64,000 bases of DNA from Mesostigma viride (GCA_009746045.1 RPFO01000127.1:1700511-1764510), one strand, 5' to 3'. Counted from the stretch's first letter, positions 20,885 through 33,530 are shown. Numbers and translations: made by a program. The notes: generated by a model not told the origin, from the letters alone.

Positions 20885-22349
20885 TGAGGTTGCTGGGGTG
20901 GCAGGAGGTGCCTGCCAGTGCATGCTTATGGTCAACGTGGATGACTGCCCCCCTCCAGTATACCGGCTTCCCCCCTGCGCTCTGCCGGAGCTGAAGCCGG
21001 TAGGTCGGCCATAGCTGGAGTCGCCGCTAGCTGTTGCTGGGCCAGGGTCAAGTCGTCGTCCAGCGTGAAGCGAGTCCGCGAGAGCTTCTTGCGGCCTTTA
21101 AGGAACGACAGCTTGTCCGCCATGTACTTAAAGGTGAGGAGCACGGGTGCTGGGCCAGCCTTACCCCGCGCGCGGGGAAGGCGGACAGCCGACATCCGCA
21201 GCTCACCTGTGAGTAGCATGGGGGCAAGAATGTCGCGCTTAAATGCCGTGAGAAGACTCGTCGAGGTCTCGTCAGCCGGCTGACCAGTCGAAGTGCTTGA
21301 CTATGATGTTGTGGCTGCGCTTGTCGAGTTCGGCCTCCTCACGAAGGTCGAGTGCTTGTTGCTTGAGCTGCGCCGCGATGGTGGAGGTGGTGGAGGTGGT
21401 GTGGTGCTTAAGCAGGTCCGCTCAGGTGGAGGGAGCATCGCTGGCCGGGCCAGCAGATGCCGGCTGAGCAGCGATTTCCTTCACCGCCTGGGCGGTGAGG
21501 CCTGCCGTGTCGTGCAAGCACTCAAGGGCGGTGGTGGTGGCGTGGAGGCGCTGGTACGTCGAGGTCAAGGAGCTGGGCCTTGATTTCGGCAGTGGAGGCG
21601 GAAATGGCAGTGGAGGTGGAGGCGACGGTGGTGGAAAGGTGAGGGAGCTCAGCAGCCAGCGTGCCTCCCATTGCTGCCACATCGGCAGCAAGGGGGGTCA
21701 CGTGCTGCTGGAAGGCTTCCGAAAGGATGGAACGGAGTGTGGGTGCGGAGATGGATGGAGCCCAGATCTCGTGGTCGGTGCGCCCGAGGAGGGAGCAGAG
21801 CATGATGTGTTGGATTTGGGGGCGGGCGCACCCGAACAGAAAGTTGGGGCGCATTCGGGTGCCGTCGGGGTGGATGAGGCGGTTGGTGTCGTGGAGATGG
21901 AGGCCCAGGTCGTAAAGCGAGGCCGGTAATCCCCGAAGAAGATGAAATGCAGGGCATCTCTTGGGTCCATGGCGGTCCAGTCGTAATCGTCGACCTTGAA
22001 AGGTTGGGGCCGAAAGCGCGGTTCTAGGCTGGGCGACTGCGTTTCTAGGATCTGGCGATGCCGAGGGCGAGGCCGCAGGAGCCGAGTGCACTACCAACGC
22101 TTGGGTAGTGGCCTCGCTGCCTGGCAGGCCGGGTGGAGCTACAGCCGGAGCTGCAGGCGAATTTTCTTGGCTCATCGCAGCCGCCAGGCTGCGTTGCGTA
22201 GTCGAGCGTTTCGGCTCGTCATAACATTGAGTTTTAGTTTCGGAAAAATATATCAGCGTGTGCGTCTTAGAAATTGGCGAAGCGATAGTGATAATTACGG
22301 CCGAATTTGGTGCCCAAACGTGAAAGTTATGAGCTCCGCCGTCAGCCAT
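20885..22349 (-). pseudogene. LINE ORF1 copy, frameshifted
   Basis: Homologous along its length to the intact ORF1 at 18312-19661, including the 5' UTR block before 22349. The reading frame is broken into at least two parts (22349-21522 and 21219-20932) by small indels, and one side of the coiled-coil region is altered. The C-terminus keeps FTLDDDLTLAQQQ. I treat it as a dead copy. Confidence 0.8.
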
Positions 22350-22999
22350 GGCTACCTCGTGGCTCGTGGCTACGTGGTATCTCAGCTATGTCCAAGCACT
22401 ACATTTATATGGGTTATTATCAAGGAGACAACCAGCGCAGGCCAGAAATCGGGAGATCGAATCCGGACCATAGCAGCTCGAGCCTGCCGTTATCTCAGTT
22501 GTCCGCGTTTTCGAGTCGTTCAGGATGATGAATATGAATGGAGATGGAAATGTGTAGCCTCGTGCATTGAAATTATGGCTGGCTTTCGTGTAGAGCGACT
22601 AGATGACCTAGACGGTGGGGCCGGAAACAGCTTGCTTGATCAGGGCCTGTGTTTCGAGCCTAACTGGCCAGGAGTGTCTAGTGGTGAGCAGGGTTGCTGC
22701 GATGGCTTATTATAGAACTTTGTCTAACTTAATATTTATGGGTCATCACAGAGCACTTCCCAACGGACATAGGAAAGATATGCTAACAAAGCTACATTTC
22801 TAACACCCGAAAAAATCCACCCACTCAGGTTCCCTCAAAGCCGCATAGCATTCTTCCGCATGATGGCGATCAAAGCATACACGCGTATCCCGTCAGTCCT
22901 CTCTACCTGTAATGAAAAATGCCGGGGCCTCCCATTGACCAATGGCACACTTGAATCTGGGCCAAGGCCCTCCAAGACTACTGTGACAAATATTTTCGC
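22350..22999. other. Flank between LINE copy and TFIIF beta
   Basis: Contains the LINE 5' region, the short dispersed repeat, and probably the 3' UTR of the minus-strand TFIIF gene. No other gene is supported. Confidence 0.4.
22418..22489. repeat. Short dispersed repeat, copy 1
   Basis: TATCAAGGAGACAACCAGCG, then ATCCGGACCAT and AGCTCGAGCCTGCCG, recur in the same order at 40522-40579, where about 13 bp are missing between them. The word GATCGAATCC is B-box-like, so a tRNA-derived SINE is possible; this is weak. Confidence 0.5.
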
Positions 23000-25900
23000 T
23001 CAGGAAAGACCACCCGGGTTGACCCCCCCCTCCGCCTGCCCCATGGGCGTGTCCTCGTCTCGCTTGACCTTGTACTCCGGCTTGACCTCATACAGCCCCT
23101 TGTTGGGCCCCCGCTTGTTATGAAAGCACAGCTCCTCGAGCACCTCTTTGAGCGAGGACGCGGGAATATTGGTACGGTCCATTAGCTGCTTGAACGACCA
23201 GTGGACGCTCTCGTCGAAGAGCGCCAGAATTAAATTCTCTAAGTCGTCGCGGTTCATGTTCTCGCGGGTGCGCTTGGTCGCCCACGCCTGCATCGCCAAC
23301 CAGCACAAAAGCCCCATGGCATGCGGTTAACCACACAGCGATGTCCGACAACAGGATGCCACCGACACACCACCGAAACGCAAGCACACCCATCACTCAT
23401 AAGCACACCCATGACTCACAGGCCGAGGCTAACCACACACCAATGTGCAGTGACAGGGGAAGCCACCCCGTGCATTCCTTCAATGTCACACGCCGTGTGG
23501 ATGACGTAGAGGCCAGCAGACACAACATTACGCAGAGGGAACACACAGGGACGGATCAGTGAAAGAAAGTCTCAATGACCTTCACGGCCCCCTTCCCCAC
23601 CGTTAAAGCCCGCCTCCGCCCCTTACCTTGTCCACCAACTCCCCCCTTCCCGTCCATCCCCCCCCACCCCCCCCCCCCCCCACCGTCCTACCTTGTTTAT
23701 CAGTTCTTTTCTTTCCCCTCCCCCTCCCCACTCCCTTTGCCCTTGTTCTCTCCCCCCCCCCCCTGCCTACCCGCCCTTACGTTGTGCAACCCCTGCCTCC
23801 CCCCCATTCCTGGTCCATCTGCCCCCCATTCTTACCTTCCCCCCTCTCCCCCCCCCCCCCCGTGCCTTTTAGCTCCCCCCCCCCTCCCGCCCTTACCTTA
23901 TGCCTGTCACCCCGACCCCCATCTTGTGTCCCCCCTCGCCCCCAAACACCCATACCCCAACCCCCACCCCTACGCCCTGTAGTTTGTCCACCGCACACAC
24001 ACACAGCCCCTTGCCCACCAACTTCCCCCCCCCCTTCACCTCGTCCCCCCTTCCCCTCCCTCAACTTGCCACAGAACAACATGCGATGCCCCTCACCTTA
24101 TCCACCACCACCAGCACCCCCTATTTTGTCCCGCACCCCCCTCACCTTGTCCACCACCGGCGCACGGTGGTCGGTGGGCAGCGGCACCATGCGGTTGCCC
24201 GTGTCGGCTTCCATACGCTGAAGCGTCCGCGTCTTGGTGAGGCTCTTCTGCAGGCGTTCGCGGCACAGCCGGCGGTAGTCCTTGGATGGGAGGCCCTCGG
24301 CCGTGCTGGGGGGCTTGAGATCCCCCTTGTGCTCCACGATGCCCTCGCACGCAACCGTGCCTGTGAGGGGCAGATGGGCGGGTGTGGTAGATGCAGGGCA
24401 GGGGCGAGGGGCGAGGGGCGAGGGGCGAGGGGCGAGGGGCGAGGGGCGAGGGGCAAGGGGCGAGGGGCGAGGGGCGAGGGGGGAGGGGCGAGGGGCGAGG
24501 GGCGAGGGGCGAGGGGCGAGGGGCGAGGTGCGAGGTGCGAGGGGCGAGGTGCGAGGTGCGAGGTGCGAGGTGCGAGGTGCGAGGTGCGAGGTGCGAGGTG
24601 CGAGGTGCGAGGTGCGAGGTGCGAGGTGCGAGGTGCGAGGGGAGAGGGGAGAGGGGAGAGGGGAGAGGGGAGAGGGGAGAGGGGAGAGGGGAGAGGGGAG
24701 AGGGGAGAGGGAGAGGGAGAGGGAGAGGGGAGAGGGGAGAGGGAGAGGGGAGAGGGGAGAGGGGAGAGGGGAGAGGGGAGAGGGAGAGGGGAGAGGGGAG
24801 AGGGGAGAGGGAGAGGGAGAGGGGAGAGGGGAGAGGGAGAGGGGAGAGGGGAGAGGGAGAGGGGAGAGGGAGAGGGAGAGGGGAGAGGGGAGAGGGGAGA
24901 GGGAGAGGGGAGAGGGGAGAGGGGAGAGGGGAGAGGGGAGAGGGAGAGGGGAGAGGGAGAGGGGAGAGGGGAGAGGGGAGAGGGGAGAGGGAGAGGGGAG
25001 AGGGGAGAGGGGAGAGGGGAGAGGGGAGAGGGAGAGGGAGAGGGAGAGGGGAGAGGGGAGAGGGGAGGGGAGAGGGAGAGGGGAGAGGGAGAGGGAGAGG
25101 GGAGAGGGGAGAGGGGAGAGGGGAGAGGGGAGAGGGGAGAGGGGAGAGCGGCATGACATGGGGACATGCAATTATTTGGGAGGGGAGAGGGCAAAAGTGG
25201 GCGTATGGCCACGTTAGGGCCAATCACTCGTGAACGACTAAACTAGTCACTGATGAACTACTTACCTACTGCTAAGCAATGCGTTAAAGTTGCAATAAAC
25301 ATTAATTTTACCGTCAAGTGGGATGCCAGTGTGACGGCTGTCATGTCATGCAGGCCATGCAGCCGCGCACAAGCAGCAACACACGGACAATGCCACAAAG
25401 AGGGAGGAGTGCAGCACACACGAGGGATAACGGGCAAGAGGACGCCGTACACTAGGTAAGAGCCGACGCCACACGTGCTCATTCGTACCAGGACTCGCCC
25501 GTACGATGGCATGACGGTAGAGTGACCACATGACATGTCCGTAGAGTGACCCAAGTAGATGTCAGTACAATGATCCAATGACATGTCGGTTATAGTGACC
25601 CCTGGGGCTAGGGAATCCGACAGAGAAGGGTTTGCCCTTGCGAAGCCTAGACGCTGACCAGCGGGTGGCCGCACGGGTGACTGACACTGACCTGGCGGTC
25701 CCTCCGAGAACACGTGCATGGACGGCTCGTCCTCGCTGAAGGTGAGAGTGAACACCGGGGGCAAGCTCCGCTCCTCCTCGCCCGCCTTGACCCGCTTTTT
25801 GGGAAGGATCATGGAAAACTGCGGGCGAGTGCACGCAGAGAACCGTAATAGGACATAGCATCCAGTCACAAAACTTGTCGGTTGCTCCGAACATACGGAG

Positions 25901-26137
25901 AAGGAAAACAAAAAAAAGGGCATGAATTACGCAGCGTGTGCAGATGACGTTGGAAATCCGACAACACACCTCAGCGTCGCTACCCTCGGTGGGGTCAAAC
26001 GTCATGCGCACCCGACCCAACGGGGTGGCGTCATACCCTTTGTTCTGGTCCCATTCCGTGCTGATAGCACTCGGTATTTTCACCAGCCAAACTTGTCTAT
26101 CGGCCTTGGACGCATCCAATTGGCTAGCAGCAGACAT
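23000..26137 (-). CDS. GTF2F2: TFIIF beta subunit (RAP30)
   Basis: Four exons: 26137-25970, 25818-25692, 24360-24146 and 23287-23000. All introns are GT-AG with matching phases (0, 1, 0), giving 265 aa; human RAP30 is 249 aa. Exon 1 has [19 protein letters not shown], the family N-terminus that pairs with the alpha subunit. Exon 2 has [18 protein letters not shown], completing the dimerisation barrel. Exon 3 has [12 protein letters not shown] and [12 protein letters not shown]. Exon 4 is the C-terminal winged helix ([20 protein letters not shown], then [10 protein letters not shown]). The protein is a general RNA polymerase II initiation factor acting in the nucleus. Intron 2 carries a 750-bp purine array and intron 3 is C-rich on the plus strand. 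No lesion is seen. Confidence 0.94.
24401..25148. repeat. Purine heptamer array in TFIIF intron 2
   Basis: Block 1 (about 24401-24530) is GAGGGGC, block 2 (about 24528-24636) GAGGTGC, and block 3 (about 24637-25148) GAGGGGA mixed with 6-bp GAGGGA. The plus strand is almost all purine, so the transcribed intron is polypyrimidine. Mirror-symmetric purine runs of this kind can form triplex DNA. Confidence 0.95.
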
Positions 26138-26718
26138 TCTTAAGGCGGCTAGTGTGCAGGTTTTTGCGTGACGGAATTAATACATTCCCACATCAATTTT
26201 GATGAACGCCCCCGATTCTTTTTATAGTTAAAAAGATCTAGCCTTCCATACTAAAGTCAAGGCAAATTGGGGGAATGATATCGCCGGCGTCCGGCTACCT
26301 GGTCGTCATAAAAACTATATTGATCGTAAACAGTATATATTCAATGTTCCTTTAGCGCGATTTCGTTCTCACCCCTAAATTGAAAACTATCAACAGAGAC
26401 GATCGTCGGACCATACAAGTAGGAAACTGCACACCGAGTTACGTTAGGATGTCCAGGCGATGGTTCACACTGAAGGCGACTGCTCCATTGCTACCGTGCT
26501 TTTTTCACGTTCACGAAGTGTTGTCAATTGAATTTCGCGATACAGTAGGAGCTTGCATACTTGTATCAGCGTCCAGCGTGCCGTCACCGCGTGAGTGATT
26601 AGCGTATTCACAGACCACAGTGATTACTGATTAGCAGGTACCAGCTATTTATTTCATACCAAATTGTAAATAGTTATTGCTGTTGGGGACTTGCGGTTGT
26701 TTTCGGGGAAATGGGTAT
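26138..26718. other. Upstream of TFIIF beta; no gene
   Basis: A probable promoter region for the minus-strand gene; I see no decisive motif. AT-rich patches occur around 26210-26350. Confidence 0.35.
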
Positions 26719-27647
26719 ATTTTATTAGCCAATTATGGACCAAAGAGGTGAGAGGGGAAATGAGTATCAGCGAATCCTAATGAAGGTGGGCACACACACG
26801 TGTGGCGGTGACAGGTGAAAGGCTAATAGGGCGCGTTATTAGACCAGGGAAGCCATTGGACCTGAGTGATGTCGCCATGAGGCATACTGGTGAATACCTG
26901 ATTACGGCCCAGTAGATCATGAAAAAGCTGGAGCGGGCTGGGCTTGTCGTTATTGGGCCCTGGGTCCCACACCCTGTGTTGTTCCTGAGCTAACAGCCAG
27001 TAGCGGCGCATAGCCGCATTCCATAGGTATATAAAGCGCCGGACTACGCCGCCGCGGGTATACTCCTCGCGGACCTTAAAGACTGTCTCGTTGCGTATGG
27101 TCCAGATCGCGTATAGCATAGACTTGCGGTTGTTTAACTGTTTTTGGTCATAATAATTACTTACATCCTTGCATGGCCCTAGTCCTGTACTAGTACCTAC
27201 ATGTTAGTTAGTTACAGTACAGTTGAAACTATTGGCGGGTAGTCCGGACTCCCATCGTAGTCTGGGTCTCGGGAAGACGGGAACCACCCCCAAACTCTTG
27301 TCCACAGCGTGGGACAAGTGCACAGCCAAGTTCCCTGCGATCTGTACAAGGCGAGGCCTATCCTTCACTCCTGTACTGTAGCTCAATTACGGTGTAGTGT
27401 ACAGTACAGTACTCAAGGATCTTCTGGAGTAACCAGGGAGTGACTGATATCATGGATATATTTTCTGGAGGGACCAGGGAGCGACTGATGAGATACAGTA
27501 ACATGTACTGTAGGCTGCCCATGTGCGGCGTGGGATTCAACAACTAATGGCGGTAGTCCGGATTGCGGGGGAGCAAAAGTACTTTTTCGGATTCGCTGAT
27601 ACTCTTTTCCCCTCTCACCTCTTTGGTCCATAAAATTGGCTAATAAA
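26719..27647. mobile_element. Probable non-autonomous inverted-repeat element
   Basis: Terminal sequences 26719-26779 and 27589-27647 are inverted repeats of about 60 bp (TTTATTAGCCAAT, then ACCAAAGAGGTGAGAGGGGA) with a 2-bp length difference. They bound a 0.93-kb segment, a size typical of MITE-like DNA elements. No clear target-site duplication is seen. An internal minus-strand ORF (27119-26823, with LYAIWTIRNETVFK) resembles the end of some LINE polyproteins and may be captured. Confidence 0.6.
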
Positions 27648-28187
27648 TGCCATGGTGACATGTTGGCTAGATTGATAGAAAGTACTTTTTGGCGAATTAA
27701 TTAATAACCTTTTGGCAGCGTGCATATCAGATTTTCAACCCCGCCTTTCAGATTCGGACTCTTTTTGGAATGTAAACAGCAGATTCTGAATGTTCTCATT
27801 GAGATCTATCGATTGCGCTACTTAAACTTGGGAGTGGACCCCCCAGTGCTGAACTTACCGAGTCTTGACTTTGGCCCATTTGCAGCTAAGGGGCCAGCAT
27901 GCAGCCAATTTCACCTGTATTGTAGTCCTACTATCTCTCAACCGGAATCCGACTTTTCAGTATCTTAGTAAATGTCCAGGATCGTCTTGGGGAGATCTGT
28001 CGATTGCTGCACTCAAAATAACGCTACGCCTCGACTACGCCTCGTACTGTTTTGTAGCTTGTATGCGGGGGCTTGCCATGATTGTGTGCGTCTGACCGTC
28101 TGTGCGATACAGTAGCCACACCATATCCTTCAAGATGAACTGAAATGGTATTACAGGCTGTTGCAGCACGGCCTGCACGGGTAACCA

Positions 28188-28221
<34 letters not shown>

Positions 28222-28690
28222 AAAAAAGACGGCGCCGGGCGCGGGGAGCAATTTCAGCACCGAATGCCGACGCAGGTGCGCAGGATTAAAGTTCCACGTG
28301 TCGCGAAATGGTGAAAGAAACTCGACGGCTGGGTGGAATGTAACCGCTGTTTACATAGTTCCTTGTCCGCAAAGTAATCCACGTGTTTATAATATTCTCG
28401 TTTGCTGACAATATTCTCGTTTGCTACACGCGTCACGCATGCAGACGAATCACGAATCACGATCACTCGTGGGGTATTGGGGACACACGTGGGGTGTCGC
28501 TTGCATGCCGGCGATGACCAGATTTGACCTCTTGAATTGCTGATTTTGTACTATCGCTGCGCGCAAAAATGTATTCCAAGGCGTGATGGAGCTCTTGGTA
28601 AAGATGGACAGCATAACGAATTTCAAGGCTAGGCCGGTTTTCCTGTGATTTCCACTTGGGTTTAGGGCTCACGGCGGCGAGAGTTCCATC
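27648..28690. other. Intergenic; A29 run
   Basis: No gene is recognised. 28191-28219 is an uninterrupted run of 29 A followed by G and seven A, possibly the tail of an old retroposed sequence on the plus strand. The upstream 100 bp do not identify a parent. Confidence 0.5.
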
Positions 28691-29397
28691 ATGGATCATC
28701 GGCGCATGCTCGAGGAATCTGACAGACTGCTGGCCCAAGAGCTGCAGGTATGCACCGAATTTGTTGTAACCAGCTCTAAAGAAATTGTCAGCTTGGAAAG
28801 CAACTCTGTGCACCTCTTAAGGGGGGATTCTCCTTGGAGCTGACCATTCCTGCTGTTGGCTTCCCCGCGTTGTCCGCCTCGATGCCTCCGGCCCTCCCAG
28901 GATCGAGAGACAGCCGCCGTGCTGCAGCACCTAGAAATCACCCAGGGAGATGACGCCGACGAGGCAGCATCGCCGGTCCACCACAGGCATAGGGATTCGA
29001 CGCCTATCGAGCACGGACATCATGGGCGCGCCTCGCATCGCCGGCATCGTAGCCATGGCGGCTCGTCAGAACGCTTGGCCGAATCGCAACGGTCTCAAAA
29101 TCCTGACGCCTCCTCATCCCGACCCAGCCGGCGCCCATCCCGGTCGTCTGTTAGACAAGTATCAGGGAACGGAGCAGATTCGCCCCAACCGGCCAGCGCG
29201 CAGGATGCTACAGCCCACGCACCCTCTGCCGCGGCAGCGCCGCCCGTGCGGAGCGCGACCATGGTGATTGGCGACGTCCTCGTGGACATGGAACCCGGCA
29301 AGTGCTACGGGTGCAGGACGTTTGTGAGTTTGCCGGAGGGCACACGCACGTTCCGCTGCCTCAAGTGTGGGGCATCGAATCACGTCAGGTACCACAG
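28691..29397 (+). CDS. LSD1-type zinc-ribbon protein, 5' part
   Basis: Exon 1 is 28691-28747 (MDHRRMLEESDRLLAQELQ, donor GTATGC). Exon 2 starts at 28901 after a CCTCCCAG acceptor, in phase 0. Exon 2 encodes a His/Ser/Arg-rich low-complexity middle and then MVIGDVLVDMEPGKC. The YGCRTFVSLPEGTRTFRCLK segment with a following CGA completes a CxxCR...G...RCxxC zinc ribbon, the pattern of plant LSD1/LOL proteins, which regulate cell death and stress responses. The exon probably ends at 29389 or 29397 (both CAG/GT). I cannot identify later exons, so the C-terminus is unknown. Confidence 0.6.
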
Positions 29398-31300
29398 GTG
29401 GGTTGGACATCAAGGACGACTGGTTGATGGTGTGGCACGCTAGCATTTCTCTTAGAGCCCTTAAGGAAGGTTTTGTTAACACGATCGGGGCTCTCAGTCC
29501 CGTGGGTGTCTTGAGTAGGCTGCGCCAGTCGACTTGTCAGGCACGTGTTCCTTACAGTGCTCAGAACCACGTGGGCGGGGGGCGGCATCGACATGTACCA
29601 GGCTCCACAGGGGCAACCCTTTTAGTTCGCTCCACGTAGTTCAAGTATAGTAGAAACAATTCTTATTATACTATGATGATTATTGGTACTCACTATTATT
29701 GTTATTATTACTGTTATTGTAATGATTGCTGTTATCATTACTGTTCTTAGTAGGGTGGGTGGTAACGCCGGGACATCATCGGGACCCGATCGGATGGGAG
29801 GGGCCATGTATGGGGCGGTGTCGTTGGGCAATCCCACGTGGCTCCTTTATAATGTCAGCCCCTGATGCCAGCCCCTCCTAGGCAAGAAAGCTCCCCTCCC
29901 CCCCCCCCCCCCACAAATTCCACGCACTTCTGCCGCGTTCTTGTGCGGGGACCTCCTGTCTCCTTTTTACCCATCCACCCTGGCGTGCCTGCTGCTCCCT
30001 GGTATGCTCACCAAGCTGGTGACTTGTGCTAGTAGTTAGCAACATTGAATAGCAACATTGCATAGCAGCTTGATCGAGAAGAGCCGTTTAGGGAAGGGAG
30101 CTAGGACTAGGCATGTTGGAGCTGGAAGTTGGCATGCCGGTCTCTTCTGCGTGGCTAGGATGCGTTTGCTCACACCCTCGCAAAGCCTAGAGCCACCGTG
30201 GCAAACTTCAGTCCTCAGCACTCATCATCCTCTCCTGTGGTTGGGAGTCATCCCACCAATCGCCGCTGACTGCTTTTGCTTCGTCTACTTTTTCGTTGAA
30301 TCCTACCATGACGGCGTTCACTTCTCCATGAGCGCAGTGCCAATGGCTGCAGCTGCATCATCTGTTAATGCGCATAGGGAGCGTACACGGCTCTGCAGTA
30401 CTGTGACATCATCAGGCCTGTTTCATCTCAGGCCTGTTTTATTTCAGGGCTTGCGGGCAGCTACACCACCCTGCGAGTACCCTGTTTATATCGACCAACT
30501 CGACCAACTTCGTCAGTGCCGTCCAGTCAGGCTTGCATGGTGTGCATCGGATGCGTGGCTTCCTCCTACACCATTGGGTGGCCAGTGCTGCGACTTTACA
30601 TGACTTACACGGGTGTTTTGCGGAATTGTAGGGCACCTTCGGCCCAGTTGACTCGCATCAATTTTGTGGTTTAGTTTTTATGTTGGCGTGTCTTCACAAA
30701 TGACATGTTTTATGGTATCACAGGGGCATGTCAGGGTTGTCAGCGTTGGAAGTAAGGAAAGATTGCGCTTTTTACGGTGATCGCACCATAGTGTTACACG
30801 TAACGCGAGCGAAGGGCCAAAGTGCAGGGCTCTGGGGAGCAACACCATGGGGAAATGGAGCCCAGACGCGGGCCGGGATTGAAGCCCTTATCTTCAGAGT
30901 CTCAACGTGATCAAGGCCGGTTTCAAGTCGCCCTATATGCATGCCCTTCCAGGATGATGTGAGTTGGCTGCTGCAGGAAAGACTTTGCTTCATTTGTGAA
31001 GCCTATTGGCGGGTCCCTTTTTCAGGGTGGCACGCACTAGCTGTGCATTTCCCAGGCGTGTGTTTGCTTCCTACCCGCCCCCATAGCATCCACCATGCAT
31101 GGCTGTCCCTGGGCTGGAAGGTTAAATTTGCTGGCCGGATCGCTTTCACGATAGCAATAGATCACAGTAGCGGTAGTGTACTAGTAAATAGTAGAAGTAT
31201 GGCAGAGCTTTTCACGATACATCTGACCGCACGTGCTGCACATGTAAATGCATGTGTTATCTGCATTCTGCATGCTAAGGAGGTCACATATTTTACGCAT
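29398..31300. other. No gene recognised
   Basis: Possible intron or 3' region of the LSD1-like gene. It includes an AT-rich TTATTA-type microsatellite (about 29655-29745) and a C-run at 29898-29911. The ORFs here look like chance frames. Confidence 0.4.
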
Positions 31301-31309
31301 GCATATGCA

Positions 31310-31390
31310 TATGTGCAGATCGCGTTTTCCGCGTTTTCCGCGGCCTGGCACTGAACGCAAAGGTTTTCACCTTTGCGGAGTGTCTGATCA
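31310..31390. repeat. Dispersed repeat with palindrome, intact copy
   Basis: Contains GATCGCGTTTTCCGCG and a perfect 9-bp stem CGCAAAGGT/ACCTTTGCG. The reverse complement matches two half-copies at about 55563-55594 and 56612-56676, which are split by a LINE insertion. Confidence 0.8.
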
Positions 31391-31439
31391 GAATATGTGG
31401 CAGGGCAGTGTGCGCGCATGGAAGATCTATGTCAAGTGA

Positions 31440-32525
31440 GCTAGACCGTGACCACATGGCTACTCCATGTGCGCGCCACATCATGTATGTAGAGCAGGCC
31501 CTGAGCTGGCTCCAGCCCTGCGCACGCATGGACTTCTTTTCACCCCTTTGTATTTTTTCTTCCTATTTTTGTTTATTCTGTAAACCTTTTTGTTATTTGC
31601 AGTGAGACAACTATGTTATTTGTTTACCATCCGCGATCCCTCCACTATGCTGGTCTTCCTACAGATATAGCCACGCGGCCTTCGCGTCTTTCCTATTAGA
31701 CAACTACCCTAGTCCATCCACGACGTTGAAACGCCGGCCATGCGTCCAGGAATAGAAGTGTCATATAATGTATGCCCGGAGGCACTACTGCAATCTAAAC
31801 TACTCACGAGGAGATCGAGTATGGCATATCTAGCTGTGGGTTGCACCGACTAATGCTGTTCAAATTGTGCGTGGCGCCGACATAATTTGCGGGGGCATTG
31901 ATTGGCATATTTGAAACTGTAGACTGAAGTGTGCGGGTAGATCGACATGCAGGTGCATGAACTAATTAATTTATAAAACTCGTGCTCCCGCCATGGGGAG
32001 TCACGGAGCACCGTCCGGAGTACTCGTAATCCCTGTACATGTGCACAACACATGCATACTGGTCAGCGCAGCCACAATGTCATCGTCAAGCACTCAATTC
32101 AACCTGACCAGCCGGCAGGTGCATGAGAAATCGGAGTCTCTTAACCCATGGTCCGCCAAGCCATTTTAGGCACTTTCAGACCCCTGAAAATAGAAAAAAC
32201 CATAACTCATAGGCCACAACTCCAAACATAACTCATAGGCCCCAACCAAGATGCTAGGAGTATCTACACTTCAAGGGCTTTCAGAATATGCACAAATATC
32301 ATCTCTATCTCTATAATTTATCATCTCTATAGTCTAATAAGTATATTGGATGATAAATTGAGTCAAAGTGAGCCAAAAGACGATCATTTTGTGCCACAGA
32401 AAAAGTATATCCCCCCATTTTTTTCAGGGGAGGGGCAGAAACCTCAAAACCAACATTGGACAATTTAGTTGGATAGTCCAATGGTGCTTTAACCTTTGGT
32501 CAAACCACCCGGATGGCCCATTTGA
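31440..32525. other. No gene recognised
   Basis: Mixed-composition sequence with short ORFs only. It ends at the ORF1-only LINE copy. Confidence 0.4.
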
Positions 32526-32526
32526 C

Positions 32527-33530
32527 CCATACAATGTCCACCACCTCCGCCGTCGCAGCCCAGCTCCAACGGCAGACGCTTGACCTCCGCGAGGAGGCCG
32601 AGCTCGCCAAGCGTAGCCTCAACGTCATTGTCAAGAACCTCAAGATGGAGGAAGGTGAGAATTCCGAAAAGCTTGCGCGCGCTTTTGAGAGAGAAATCCT
32701 TGATCGCATGGGCCTTACTGGTGAGATCGAGCTGGTCGCCCACCGCCTTCCCCGCGCGCGGGGTAAGGCAGGGGCGCCCCCGCTCCTTCTCACCTTTAAG
32801 ACCCCGGCGTCCGGACAAGATTTCTTTTCTCAGACGCCGCAAGCGGCTCGAGAAGACTCTCTTCACCATTGACGACGACTTGACCCTGGCGCAGCAACAA
32901 CGGCGACGGGAGCTATGGCCGACCTACCTCCAGCTCCGGCAGACCAAGGCGGGGCAGCCGGTGTACTGGAAGGGGGCGGCCATCTACGTCGGCCACAAGC
33001 CCTGGCAGGCGACCCCCGCGGCCCCAGCGACTCCAGACGCCCCAGCTTAGGGGAATACAGCAGTATAGTAGTGTAGCATAGATAGACCGCACGTGGCCAT
33101 GTACATGTACGCCTCCTAGAGGCACTATACCAGCTAAGCCATGCGCTTTATTTAATCATGTACATGTGTGCCTATGATGCGCCACACTTGGACAGATGAT
33201 GCCTAGAGCTCTTTATTTAGTTATGTTGTGCCCATGCATGCAGGGAGTAACTCTCTGCTGAGACGCCATGCCCTAGCTTTTGTATAGCTATGCTGATCTT
33301 CCCCCCCATGACAGGCTCCCCCTTCGCTGGGCATAGCTTGAAGATCATGGGGATGCAAGTGCCCTGGTGCACCTAGAGCAAGGGTCCTGTACATCCCCAC
33401 CCTTGCAGGAAGTAGCTTAGGATGTATGATAGGCCATATGCCCCCTCTCAAGGGCTATTATGTGCTACATATACTCCCAACGGAGTTATGTTACAATTCA
33501 ATTCAATTCAATTCAATGCCCGCGTACAAT
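32527..33530 (+). mobile_element. ORF1-only LINE derivative, 5'-truncated
   Basis: Encodes the C-terminal half of ORF1 (LDLREEAELAKRSLNVIVKN, LPRARGKAGAPPLLLTFK, IDDDLTLAQQQRRRELW) with one frameshift near 32815. The ORF1 stop (33048) is followed directly by a 3' UTR of about 415 bp with no ORF2, then the hairpin at 33468-33490 and an (AATTC)n tail. The word CCCATACAATG occurs just before the element (32526-32536) and after the tail (33532-33542), a possible target-site duplication. Confidence 0.7.

Noticed and set aside
24093-25233. Long Ser/Pro/Leu- or Glu/Gly/Arg-repeat ORFs on both strands
   Set aside because: Low-complexity translation of the purine heptamer array in TFIIF intron 2; only the exon at 24146-24360 is coding.
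30058-30603. 181-residue plus-strand ORF
   Set aside because: No recognisable motif, no splice support, and a composition typical of chance frames in GC-rich DNA.
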